From contig JADJGV010000005.1 of the NCBI GenBank assembly GCA_016707895.1, positions 434,001 to 498,000 on the forward strand: 64,000 nt of DNA. The letters are read 5' to 3'. Positions 27,449-34,973 of this stretch are shown piece by piece (within the stretch, counting starts at the first letter, position 1; each line of letters opens with the position of its first letter). The notes below the pieces were generated by a model. That model saw only the letters and a list, made by a program, of their open reading frames with translations, made no database searches and was not told where the DNA came from. A program made the translations under genes and the position numbers. Source of the stretch: Myxococcales bacterium (GTDB lineage: Bacteria > Myxococcota_A > Polyangia > Haliangiales > Haliangiaceae).

Positions 27449-28342
27449 TCACGGGCGGGCGACGTGCATCGCCACCACGCCGGCGCCGTCCATCGCGACC
27501 GCGACGCCGGGCGCGACGCCGGCGAACGTCGTCGTGCCGAGCTCGCCCAGGTACGGCGAGGCGACGCCGACCGCGAGCGCGTCGCCGGGCGCGACGACGT
27601 CGATCGGGTGGCCGGTGGCGGGCGCCCCGGCCGTGGCGTCGAGCAGCCCGGCGCCGCGCATCAGCTCGACGGTCGTGCCGCCGGGGCCGTCGAGGCCGAT
27701 CACCGTGCCGCCCGCGGCCAGGAACTCGGCCAGCGCGGCCTGCGCGGCGGCGCCGGCGGCGAACGCGTCCATCGCCGGCGTCGTCCGCGGCAACAGCACG
27801 AGCACGTCGACCACGCGATCGCGCGGCAGCGCGTCGCCCATCGGCACCGCGCGCCAGGTCCGGCCGGTGGCCGCCAGCCCCGCGGTCAGCGCCTGGCTGA
27901 CCGCCGCTGTGGTCGCCGGGTCCGCGGCCGGTGCGGCCGCGAGCGCGACGCGCACGTCGAGCGCGCCGCTCAGCGCCGCGGCGTTGCCGAGCAGCCGCGC
28001 CGCCGCGCCGTGGTAGCGGCGGTAGTCGTGGCCGATCAGCACGACGTGGCCGGCGGCCGCACCGACGCACGCGCCGCTGCTGCACAGGCCGCTGCCGCAC
28101 ACCGCGCCGCACGCGCCGCAGTGATCGGGATCGCTCACCAGGTCGACGCACGCGCCGCACCAGGTGGCGCCGGCGCCGCACGCGGGCGCGTCGGTCGGCG
28201 GCCCCGGCGCGTCGTCGCCGGCGTCGGCCGCGGGGCGGCACGCGCTGCCCTCGGCGACCCAGCCGGGGCGACACTCGCCGCCGACCACCGAGTCGAAGCA
28301 CCCGGTGAGCGCCACCGCCGCCAGCGCGGCCAGCCACCTCAT
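27449..28342 (-). CDS. Lipoprotein with Cys-rich N-terminal module and Rossmann-like domain
   Basis: 297 residues from ATG 28342 (MRWLAALAAVALTGCFDS), Cys15 being the lipidation site. Residues about 20-95 are a Cys-rich module ending in 'DPDHCGACGAVCGSGLCSSGAC', the 'CGxCG' signature common in myxobacterial lipoproteins. The rest ('GHVVLIGHDYRRYHGAAARLLGN', 'VDVLVLLPRT', 'AAGGTVIGLDGPGGT') is an alpha/beta fold that looks like a class I glutamine-amidotransferase-like or periplasmic-binding arrangement. No catalytic Cys or nucleotide motif stands out. Its ATG overlaps the OmpA-like gene's stop (ATGA). Confidence 0.7.
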   Translation of the reverse strand: MRWLAALAAVALTGCFDSVVGGECRPGWVAEGSACRPAADAGDDAPGPPTDAPACGAGATWCGACVDLVSDPDHCGACGAVCGSGLCSSGACVGAAAGHVVLIGHDYRRYHGAAARLLGNAAALSGALDVRVALAAAPAADPATTAAVSQALTAGLAATGRTWRAVPMGDALPRDRVVDVLVLLPRTTPAMDAFAAGAAAQAALAEFLAAGGTVIGLDGPGGTTVELMRGAGLLDATAGAPATGHPIDVVAPGDALAVGVASPYLGELGTTTFAGVAPGVAVAMDGAGVVAMHVARP

Positions 28343-29466
28343 CGCGGCACCGTCCGGGTGGCGCCGCGGGGGACGATCACGAACTCGACCCGGCGGTTGG
28401 CGTCGTGGTCGGCCGAGCGCGGCCGCGTCGAGCCGTAGCCGATCGCCTCGATCGCGTCGGCCGGCACGCCGGCGGCGATCAACGCCGCGCGCGCGCGCTC
28501 GGCGCGCAGCTGCGACAGCCACTGGTTGTAGACGACGTCGCCGCGGACGTCGGCGTGGCCCTCGACGATCAGGCGCTGCCAGTCGCCGCGCGTCCACGCG
28601 GTCGCGATCGCGCGCACCACGGGCCGCGCCGCGCGGCGGACCCGGGCCCGGCGCACCTTGAACAGCACGCGGTCGGCCAGGATGATCCGGTCGCGCTCGA
28701 CCTCGATGTCGCCGCCGGCCGCGCAGGCGTCCCGATCGAGCGCGTCGGTCAGCACGCTGCAGGTCTCGACCACGTCGATCAGCACCTCGCCGTCGTCGGC
28801 CACCTCGCCGCACCCGGTGGGATCGGCGGCGCAGCCCGGCGCCACGTCGAGCAGCGTGTCGGCGTCGCGGGGCGTGGGGGCCGCCGGCCGGGCCGCGATC
28901 GCGATCGCCGGCGCCGGGCGGGGGCGGGGCGCGCGGCGGGCGCGGGTCGGCCGCAGCTCGAGCCCGATCAGCGCCAGCTGCGCGGCGCCCAGCCGGGCGC
29001 CGTCGTCGGTGGCGGGCAGGTAGATCAGGCGCAGCGCCGGGCCCACGTCGAGCGCGCCGACGCGGGTGGCCCAGCCGGCGCCGAGCTCGACGGCCGGCAC
29101 CGGATCGGCGCCGGTGACGCCGCCGCCGGCCGCCAGCTCGAGCCACGCGCCGGCGCCGCTGGCGCGCAGCGCGATCGTCAGGGTCGCGAGCCCGCCCCAG
29201 CCGGGGTCGGCGCGGCCGTCCATCGGCGCGGCGGCGTCGCCGAGCACGCCCACCCGCGCGCGCAGGCCCAGCGCCAGGCGCGGGGCCAGCCGCTGGTACA
29301 CCCCGAGCGCGGGCAGCACGCCGGCGCCGAACGTCGCGGCCTGGGCCTCGGACACCGGCACCGCGGCCGGCACCTCGACGGTGACCTCGGGGCCCGCCGC
29401 GGCGGGGGGGATCCAGGTCAGCATCGCCGCGACGACCGCGACCGACGCAGGGCTCAAGGCGCGCAC
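28339..29466 (-). CDS. OmpA-family outer-membrane protein
   Basis: 375 residues from GTG 29466; 26 more in-frame codons upstream (TTG 29544) run into G-rich sequence and look non-coding. The N-terminus has a signal 'VAVVAAMLTWIPPAAAG'. A probable beta-barrel follows (about 28-190), then a Pro/Arg/Ala linker and a Cys-containing middle segment. The C-terminal OmpA/MotB peptidoglycan-binding domain (about 260-370) contains 'LIVEGHADVRGDVVYNQWLSQLRAERARAAL' in two parts and 'IGYGSTRPR' plus 'NRRVEFVIV'. It therefore likely links outer membrane to the cell wall. It is translationally coupled to the downstream lipoprotein gene. Confidence 0.85.
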   Translation of the reverse strand: MRALSPASVAVVAAMLTWIPPAAAGPEVTVEVPAAVPVSEAQAATFGAGVLPALGVYQRLAPRLALGLRARVGVLGDAAAPMDGRADPGWGGLATLTIALRASGAGAWLELAAGGGVTGADPVPAVELGAGWATRVGALDVGPALRLIYLPATDDGARLGAAQLALIGLELRPTRARRAPRPRPAPAIAIAARPAAPTPRDADTLLDVAPGCAADPTGCGEVADDGEVLIDVVETCSVLTDALDRDACAAGGDIEVERDRIILADRVLFKVRRARVRRAARPVVRAIATAWTRGDWQRLIVEGHADVRGDVVYNQWLSQLRAERARAALIAAGVPADAIEAIGYGSTRPRSADHDANRRVEFVIVPRGATRTVPR

Positions 29467-29531
29467 ACCTCGCGTATCGGCCGCCCGCGCCCGGCGTTGA
29501 GGTGTAGGTGGCTGGGTTGCCTCGCTGGGGG

Positions 29532-29548
29532 GGCCTTGATACAAGGCC
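29532..29548. promoter_or_regulatory. Perfect inverted repeat in divergent intergenic gap
   Basis: GGCCTTG-ATA-CAAGGCC, seven-base arms with a three-base spacer, sits 66 bases upstream of the OmpA gene's GTG and about 120 bases upstream of the epimerase GTG. Its AT-containing centre contains a TGTATC sequence on the minus strand. It could be an operator or part of the OmpA-operon promoter. Confidence 0.35.
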
Positions 29549-29574
29549 GCATGCGCGTCGATCCACAGGCAGAT

Positions 29575-29637
29575 CCCCGGGGGGGGCGGGCGGGGGGGGG
29601 GGGGCCCCCCCCGGGGCGGCCCCGGGGGGGTGGGTTT
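29575..29637. repeat. G/C homopolymer patch
   Basis: Nearly pure G/C runs: an 8-G run, a 13-G run (29592-29604) followed at once by an 8-C run (29605-29612), and several shorter ones. On the plus strand the G runs could form a G-quadruplex. No coding sense is seen in it. An error-prone stretch of the read or assembly is the alternative. Confidence 0.6.
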
Positions 29638-29665
29638 GGCAAACCCTCCGGATGCGGGTGTACCC

Positions 29666-30487
29666 GTGAAGGTCCTGGTCGCTGGCGGTCACGGCTTCAT
29701 CGGGCGGGCGCTGTGCGCGCGGCTGCGCGAGCTGGGCCACGAGGCGGTGGCCAGCGGGCGCGGGGACACCGCCGAGCTCGCCGCCGCCGGCGCTGACGCG
29801 CTGGTGTGGGCCGCCGGCGGCCGGCCGATGTCGGTCGAGCAGTGCATCGCCGATCACGCCCACGCCGCGGCGCGCACGATCAAGGCCATGCCCGGCCTCG
29901 CGCGCGTCGTCTACATGTCGTCGGCCGAGGCCTACGGCCTGCAGGACGTGCCGTTCCGCGAGGACGCGACGCTGCTCGGCGCGTCGCCGCTGGGCCAGGC
30001 CAAGGCCGCCGGCGAGCACGCCGTGGCCGCCGCGGTCGGCGCCACGCCGCTGGTGGCGCTGCGCCCGTGCTGGGTCTACGGCCCGGGGCTGGCCCCGTCG
30101 ACCTTCCTGCCGACGCTGATCAACCACCTCGCCAATCGCCGCCGCTACGCGATGACGCCGGGTCAGCAGACCCGCGACCTGGTCTACGTCGACGACGTCG
30201 TCGCGGCGATCGTGCGCGCGCTCGCGCCCGACGCGCCGACCGGCACCTACAACATCGGCACCGGCGTCGAGACCTCGGTGCTCGAGATGGCGCTGACCAT
30301 CGCCGCCAAGGTGCGGCCGTCGGCGATCGCGCTGCTCGACGTCGGCGCCCGCCCGTACCGCGAGGGCGAGGCGTTCCGCGTCGCGCTCGACGTCAGCCGC
30401 GCGAAGGCCGCGCTGGGCTGGCAGGCCACGATCGATCTCGACGACGGCCTCGGCCGCATGGTCGACGCGCTCGCCCCCGAGCGGTGA
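29666..30487 (+). CDS. NAD-dependent epimerase/dehydratase (extended SDR)
   Basis: 273 residues from GTG 29666 ('VKVLVAGGHGFIGRALCARL'), which directly opens the Rossmann fold. Catalytic features: 'MSSAEAYGL' with the Tyr normally within YxxxK; here the YxxxK role is taken by 'SSAEAYG' and 'LGQAKAAGEHAV' with Lys in place. Later motifs 'LRPCWVYGPGLAPSTFLPTLI', 'TRDLVYVDDVVAAIV' and 'GTYNIGTGVETSV' are typical of sugar-nucleotide epimerase/dehydratases such as UDP-glucose 4-epimerase relatives. The YxxxK is incomplete, so activity is uncertain. An in-frame start at 29630 would begin in the G-rich patch and is less likely. Substrate unknown. Confidence 0.8.
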   Translation: MKVLVAGGHGFIGRALCARLRELGHEAVASGRGDTAELAAAGADALVWAAGGRPMSVEQCIADHAHAAARTIKAMPGLARVVYMSSAEAYGLQDVPFREDATLLGASPLGQAKAAGEHAVAAAVGATPLVALRPCWVYGPGLAPSTFLPTLINHLANRRRYAMTPGQQTRDLVYVDDVVAAIVRALAPDAPTGTYNIGTGVETSVLEMALTIAAKVRPSAIALLDVGARPYREGEAFRVALDVSRAKAALGWQATIDLDDGLGRMVDALAPER

Positions 30488-30527
30488 TCGCGCCGCGCCC
30501 GCGGCAGGCGCGATCGATCGCCGCTGA

Positions 30528-30755
30528 TCAGGGCTGATCAGCCGGCAGCGATCGCCAACCCGGTTGCCACACCGCGCGGTCGCGCAGCGCGCGCCACGCC
30601 ACGCGGCGTCGCTCGCGCGGCGCCAGCACCGCGACGAGCTCGACCTCGTCGCCATGCTTTGCCACGACGTGCCAGTGGCGATAGCGCCACACCGTGTCAC
30701 CGCGCGTCCACGCGCTGCCGACGAGGCGGGCGGGATCGGTCGGGGCCAAGCTCAC
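30528..30755 (-). CDS. TIGR02450-family Trp-rich small protein
   Basis: A 75-residue product from GTG 30755. It matches the small Trp-rich TIGR02450 family in pattern: 'LVGSAWTRGDTVWRYRHWHVV' near the start, 'VELVAVLAPRERRRVAWRALRD' and 'AVWQPGWRSLP' at the end, all with the conserved Trp positions. The family has no known function; members are cytoplasmic. Convergent with the epimerase gene, 40 bases away. Confidence 0.7.
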   Translation of the reverse strand: MSLAPTDPARLVGSAWTRGDTVWRYRHWHVVAKHGDEVELVAVLAPRERRRVAWRALRDRAVWQPGWRSLPADQP

Positions 30756-31125
30756 GCGGACACCGTAGCGCGCGCGGGGTTGTCGGCACGACCGCGCCAT
30801 ACGGTCGCGACGTTGACCGCCGTCACGCGCCAGCGCGGCACACGCGATGGCATCGCCGTGAGCGCTGATACGATCGCGATCCGCGGTGGCGTCGACGCGG
30901 CGGTGAGTTCTCGACGGTGGTGTCGCGCGATCGTCCGATCTCGCGACGGCGATCTCGCCCGTGCTGCGTTCGCGGCGCGTCCCGCGGCCTCGCGACGTTG
31001 GCCCGCGACTTGGATGCAGCCGCGCCGACAGTCGGCGGCGACGCGCAGCGCGCGATGCGACGGTTCCTGGCAACCGCGCGCGGCGTGACGTTTCCGAGCT
31101 GCACCCCACCAAGGAGCCACTCCGC
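30756..31125. other. Intergenic gap, 370 bp, no gene recognised
   Basis: Divergent gap between the Trp-rich protein gene (minus) and the metalloprotease gene (plus). Several open frames of up to about 120 codons run through it on both strands, but none has recognisable family features. The composition is Arg/Ala-rich in all frames, as in non-coding GC-rich DNA. AAGGAG (31111-31116) at the right edge is the metalloprotease ribosome-binding site. Confidence 0.5.
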
Positions 31126-33339
31126 ATGAAACGCCTTCTCCTCACCGCCTCCCTCCTCGCCCCCCTCTCCACCGTCGTCGCGTGCGTCGGCGACGACGAC
31201 GCGCCCGCGGTCGTCGATCCCGACGGCCCCGACCTGCTGGCCGGCGCCGACTTCGTCGCGATCCCGCGCACGCTGTCGGCAACCGAGGCCGCCGCGCGCC
31301 AGGCCAAGCTGACCGCCGCCGGCATGCCGCGTGACAAGCACCACGCCGCGCCCGGCCCCAGCTTCTACCTGGCGATCAAGAAGTCGGCGCTGGCCGACCG
31401 CTGGTTCCTGTCGGCGTTCCTCGAGCAGTACTTCCCCGGCCAGGTGTCGTTCGGCGCCGCGCAGTCGCTCGGCACCCGCGTGGTGTCGTTCAAGGTCCAG
31501 AACGACAAGCTGTTCGTGTTCGACGCCGACGATCGCCACGCGTCGTCGTCGGTGTTCGACCCCGACGTGCTGGTCGAGGCCTACCCGCTGGTCACCGACC
31601 CGAGCGTCGTCAACCAGCCCGGCGGCCACCAGTACGTGTTCATCGACCCCGCCGCCGGGCTCAACCGCTTCGATCTGCTGGGCGACTACTTCGGCTCGAA
31701 CCCGTGGCCGATCCGCTTCGAGGTCGAGCTGTCGTTCCTGCAGAACTTCCGCAGCATCAGCGACGGCGTCACCTACCAGCAGGTGTTCACCGGCTACGCC
31801 GACCAGCCGATCGGCGACGGCCAGATCGACGCCGACACCTTCCGCGGCTCGGGCACGATGGGCATCGCGCTGCGCCGCTACAAGGAGGGCAGCCACTACC
31901 AGCCGGTCGAGCTGCCGTGGCAGGAGCACTACTTCCGCAGCGCGCCCAAGCTGGTGCCCAACACCGGCACCACCGTCCAGACCGCGGCGCACTGGGACAT
32001 CCACCCCGGCATGCAGCCGATCGAGTGGGTGATCTCGCCGGCGCTGGCGCAGCTCGACGCGACGCCGGCCTACGCCGACGCCGACCTGGTGGGCGCGGTC
32101 GAGCGCGGCGTCGAGGGCTGGAACGCGGCGTTCGGCTTCGAGGTGTTCCGCGCCCGGGTGGCCACCGCCAGCGAGTCGTTCGGGCAGGACGACAAGAACT
32201 ACATCATCTTCGACCCCGACCCGTCGCTCGGCTTCGCGTTCGCCAACTGGCGCACCAACCCCAACACCGGCGAGATCCGCGGCGCCAGCGTCTACTTCGG
32301 CGGCGCCTGGGTCGATCGGTTCGGCTTCGAGGACGACCCCGCCGACGGCGGCAGCGGCGGCGCGCCGGTGCGGCCGGCGACGCCGACCCCCAAGAAGATG
32401 GTCGGCCTGCGCTGGGCCGGCGTCGCGTCGGATCCGCTGTGCGTGCTGACCGCCGGCGAGGATCGCGATCACCTGCGGCCGAGCGGCGGCGCCAGCCAGC
32501 TGACCGCGGGCCAGAAGCTCGAGGCGTACCTCGCCGACATGATCACCCACGAGATCGGCCACGACCTCGGCCTGCGTCACAACTTCAAGGGCTCGCTGGT
32601 CGCGCCGTACTCGTCGTCGGTGATGGACTACACCGACTTCGAGACCCGGATCGCGATGGCCAACCAACCGGGCAGCTACGACGTGGCCGCGGTGCGCTAC
32701 CTGTACGGGCTCGAGGCCGACCTGCCGACCGACCCGTTCTGCACCGACGACGCGGTCGGGATCGATCCCGACTGCCAGCGCTTCGACACCGGCGCCGACC
32801 CGCTGGGCGGCACCTGGACCGAGCGGTGGTCGCTCTTGACGATGTACTTCACCCGCTTCGGCGTCGACGACTTCTTCTTGCAGTTCCTGCGGGGCTACGC
32901 CGGGGGCGCCTACGACTACGCGCAGTACGGTGACGACGTCGCCGCCAACCGCGCGCTCGACCTGATCCTCACCGACATCGGCGCGCCGCTCGACCCGGCG
33001 CTGCTCGCCGACCCGAGCTTCGTCGCCAGCGGCGCCGACCTGATGCTGGGCGGCGTGCTCGCCGAGCTTGGCCCGGCGCCGAGCTGGGCGATCGCCGCGC
33101 GGATCGACGATCAGCTGGCGCAGGTGCTGGTCAACAGCGACGGCGTGCGCGGCTTCGCCAGCCGGCGCGCGGTGGTCGACGTCCTCAAGGGGCGGCAGTC
33201 GGCCGAGGCCCTCGAGATGCTGCTGGCGGGGCGGGCGACGATCGCCGCGCAGCTGCCGGGGCTGGTCGGCACCGACGCGACGCTGACCCGCGATCTGCTG
33301 GCGCGCATCGACCGCGCGACCACGCCGTACTTCGAGTAG
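31126..33339 (+). CDS. Zinc-dependent metalloprotease lipoprotein (HEIGHDLGLRH)
   Basis: 737 residues; start ATG 31126 with AAGGAG nine bases upstream. A lipoprotein signal ends at 'STVVAC' (Cys20). The mature part has an N-terminal beta-rich region, then 'LADMITHEIGHDLGLRHNFKGS' near residue 475, the extended zinc motif HExxHxxGxxH of metzincin-like proteases, followed by 'SSSVMDYTDFE' with a Met-turn-like Met. The pattern agrees with DUF5117/DUF4953-type zinc metalloproteases of Bacteroidetes and myxobacteria. It is probably anchored at the cell surface and digests proteins outside. The region after the zinc site (about 500-737) is helical and contains 'YDVAAVRYLYG', also seen in that family. 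Confidence 0.88.
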   Translation: MKRLLLTASLLAPLSTVVACVGDDDAPAVVDPDGPDLLAGADFVAIPRTLSATEAAARQAKLTAAGMPRDKHHAAPGPSFYLAIKKSALADRWFLSAFLEQYFPGQVSFGAAQSLGTRVVSFKVQNDKLFVFDADDRHASSSVFDPDVLVEAYPLVTDPSVVNQPGGHQYVFIDPAAGLNRFDLLGDYFGSNPWPIRFEVELSFLQNFRSISDGVTYQQVFTGYADQPIGDGQIDADTFRGSGTMGIALRRYKEGSHYQPVELPWQEHYFRSAPKLVPNTGTTVQTAAHWDIHPGMQPIEWVISPALAQLDATPAYADADLVGAVERGVEGWNAAFGFEVFRARVATASESFGQDDKNYIIFDPDPSLGFAFANWRTNPNTGEIRGASVYFGGAWVDRFGFEDDPADGGSGGAPVRPATPTPKKMVGLRWAGVASDPLCVLTAGEDRDHLRPSGGASQLTAGQKLEAYLADMITHEIGHDLGLRHNFKGSLVAPYSSSVMDYTDFETRIAMANQPGSYDVAAVRYLYGLEADLPTDPFCTDDAVGIDPDCQRFDTGADPLGGTWTERWSLLTMYFTRFGVDDFFLQFLRGYAGGAYDYAQYGDDVAANRALDLILTDIGAPLDPALLADPSFVASGADLMLGGVLAELGPAPSWAIAARIDDQLAQVLVNSDGVRGFASRRAVVDVLKGRQSAEALEMLLAGRATIAAQLPGLVGTDATLTRDLLARIDRATTPYFE

Positions 33340-33342
33340 CGG

Positions 33343-33963
33343 CTAGCGATCGAGCCGCAGCGCCCGCGCCGCCACCCAGGTGAAGGCCACCACCAGGGCG
33401 GCGGCGCCGGTGACGTCGCTGACGAAGTGCGCGTTGGTGGCCAGCCGCGACGCCGACGCGAACACCGGCACGATCAGCAGCGGCAGGCCGAGCCGCGGCC
33501 ACGCCACCGCCAGCGGCAGCGCGATCGACAGGTAGTGGCCGGTGTGCCCCGACGGGAACGCGACGCCCTTGGCGAACCCGAACGTGGCCTCGCCGCCGTG
33601 AGCCAACCACTCGCCGGGGCGCAGCCGGCCGAGCCCGGGCTTGACGTAGAACAGCGTCAGCTTGGTGGCGGCGTGCACCAGCGCCAGCAGGCCGAGGCCG
33701 CGGCCCGCGCGGCGCAGCGGCGGCAGCGCCAGCGCGAGCAGCGCGGCGCCGACGATCGCCACCGTCGGCAGCCACTTCCACCAGGTGAGCCCGGTGGCGC
33801 GATCGATCATCGCGAGGCCGTCCTTCCACAGCGCGGGCGGCGCGATCGTGGCCTGGTAGCGCGCGACCGGCTGATCGATCGCGACGATCGCCAGCGCGGT
33901 GAACGCCGCCAGCGCCGCGGCGATCGGCAGGAGCGCGCGGGTCACGCGAGCGGTTGACGACAT
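33343..33963 (-). CDS. PAP2-family membrane phosphatase
   Basis: 206 residues with about five transmembrane segments. The three phosphatase motifs are present: 'KPGLGRLRP' (motif 1, K-x6-RP), 'PSGHTGH' (motif 2, PSGH), and 'SRLATNAHFVSDV' (motif 3, SR-x5-H-x3-D). Type-2 phosphatidic acid phosphatases act on lipid phosphates such as undecaprenyl pyrophosphate or phosphatidylglycerol phosphate; which is used here cannot be told. It converges with the metalloprotease gene (3-base gap). Confidence 0.9.
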   Translation of the reverse strand: MSSTARVTRALLPIAAALAAFTALAIVAIDQPVARYQATIAPPALWKDGLAMIDRATGLTWWKWLPTVAIVGAALLALALPPLRRAGRGLGLLALVHAATKLTLFYVKPGLGRLRPGEWLAHGGEATFGFAKGVAFPSGHTGHYLSIALPLAVAWPRLGLPLLIVPVFASASRLATNAHFVSDVTGAAALVVAFTWVAARALRLDR

Positions 33964-34047
33964 CTCCGCCAGCGTGCCGCGGCCGGGGCGGCGCGGCCAG
34001 CCCGGCGGCGTGCTTGTCGATCGGCGGGGCGGGGTGGTAGCGTAGTT

Positions 34048-34083
34048 GCGACGTCAGCCCATCGCGGCTGACGTCGTCGTTTT
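34048..34083. other. Strong dyad/hairpin in divergent gap
   Basis: A 10-bp perfect stem (GACGTCAGCC / GGCTGACGTC, CATCGC loop) extended by one C-G pair at its base, followed by GTCGTTTT. It lies upstream of both flanking genes, so it is not an obvious terminator. It may be an operator, a 5' UTR element for the hydrolase, or a further REP-like unit (a GTAG precedes it at 34043-34046). Confidence 0.45.
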
Positions 34084-34166
34084 CGGCGCGCCGTGGTGGC
34101 GCGTCGTCGCGGGCCGCCCGGCGGCCCCATCGTACCAGCGCGGCCGAGCCGCGCCTCGGAGGCCTC

Positions 34167-34973
34167 ATGTCCACGCTCACGCTCGACGATCGCGACCTCG
34201 CGCCGCTGTGGTACCGCCACGGCGGCGTCGACCTGTTCGCCACCACCAGCGGCCACGGCCGGCCGCTGGTGCTGTGCCACGGCGGGCTCGCTACCCACCT
34301 CGCGTGCCGCCGCTTCGCCGGGCCGCTGGCCGGGCGCGGCCAGGTGATCACGCCCGACCTGCGTGGGAGCGGCCGCTCGCGCTTCGCCGGCCCGCTGAGC
34401 TGGGCGCTGCTCGCCGACGACACCGCCGCGCTCCTCGACGCGATCGGCGCTGAGCGCGCGGTCATCGGCGGCACCTCGTTCGGCGCCGGCGTCGCGGTCG
34501 CGACCGCGCTGCGCCACCCGGATCGCGTCGCCGCGCTGCTGGTGCTGCACCCGGCGTACGGCGGCGCCGAGCGCGGGCTCACCGAGGCCCAGCAGGCGGC
34601 GATGGCCGCCATGGCCGAGGCCGGTGCGCGCACGCTCACCGCCGGGTCCGCGGCGCTGCTCCCGCTGTTCACGACACTGCCGGCCCCGCTCCGCGCGCGG
34701 GCCACCGCGCTGGTGGCCAACTACGATCCGGCCAGCGTCGCCGCGTCGACCGCGTTCATGGCCTCGGGCGCGCAGCCGTTCGCCCGCTGCGCCGACCTCG
34801 CGGCGATCACCGCGCCGGTGCTGCTGGTGCCCGGCGTCGATGCGCAGCACCCGCCCGAGGTGGCCGCGGTCTACCGTCGCCACCTGCCGCGTTGCGCCGA
34901 GGCGGCGGCCGAGGTGGACCGGCTCGGCGCCGCGATCGCCGCGTTTCTCGACGGCCTGGCTACTGCTTCTTGA
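34167..34973 (+). CDS. Alpha/beta hydrolase
   Basis: 268 residues. Typical alpha/beta hydrolase fold: oxyanion-hole motif 'LVLCHGGLATHL', 'VITPDLRGSGRSRF', nucleophile elbow 'GGTSFGAGVA' (G-x-S-x-G with Ser) and 'APVLLVPGVDAQHPPEVAA', where the His follows. The acid is likely in the 'GVD' region. No signal peptide, so it is cytoplasmic. Similar to 3-oxoadipate enol-lactonase-like and epoxide-hydrolase-like members. The C-terminus overlaps by 14 bases with the convergent PilZ-like/PEGA gene. Substrate unknown. Confidence 0.85.
   Translation: MSTLTLDDRDLAPLWYRHGGVDLFATTSGHGRPLVLCHGGLATHLACRRFAGPLAGRGQVITPDLRGSGRSRFAGPLSWALLADDTAALLDAIGAERAVIGGTSFGAGVAVATALRHPDRVAALLVLHPAYGGAERGLTEAQQAAMAAMAEAGARTLTAGSAALLPLFTTLPAPLRARATALVANYDPASVAASTAFMASGAQPFARCADLAAITAPVLLVPGVDAQHPPEVAAVYRRHLPRCAEAAAEVDRLGAAIAAFLDGLATAS

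Noticed and set aside
30756..31125. Several frames of 70-120 codons in the gap before the metalloprotease
   Set aside because: No recognisable motif, signal or codon preference; they look like chance GC-rich frames.
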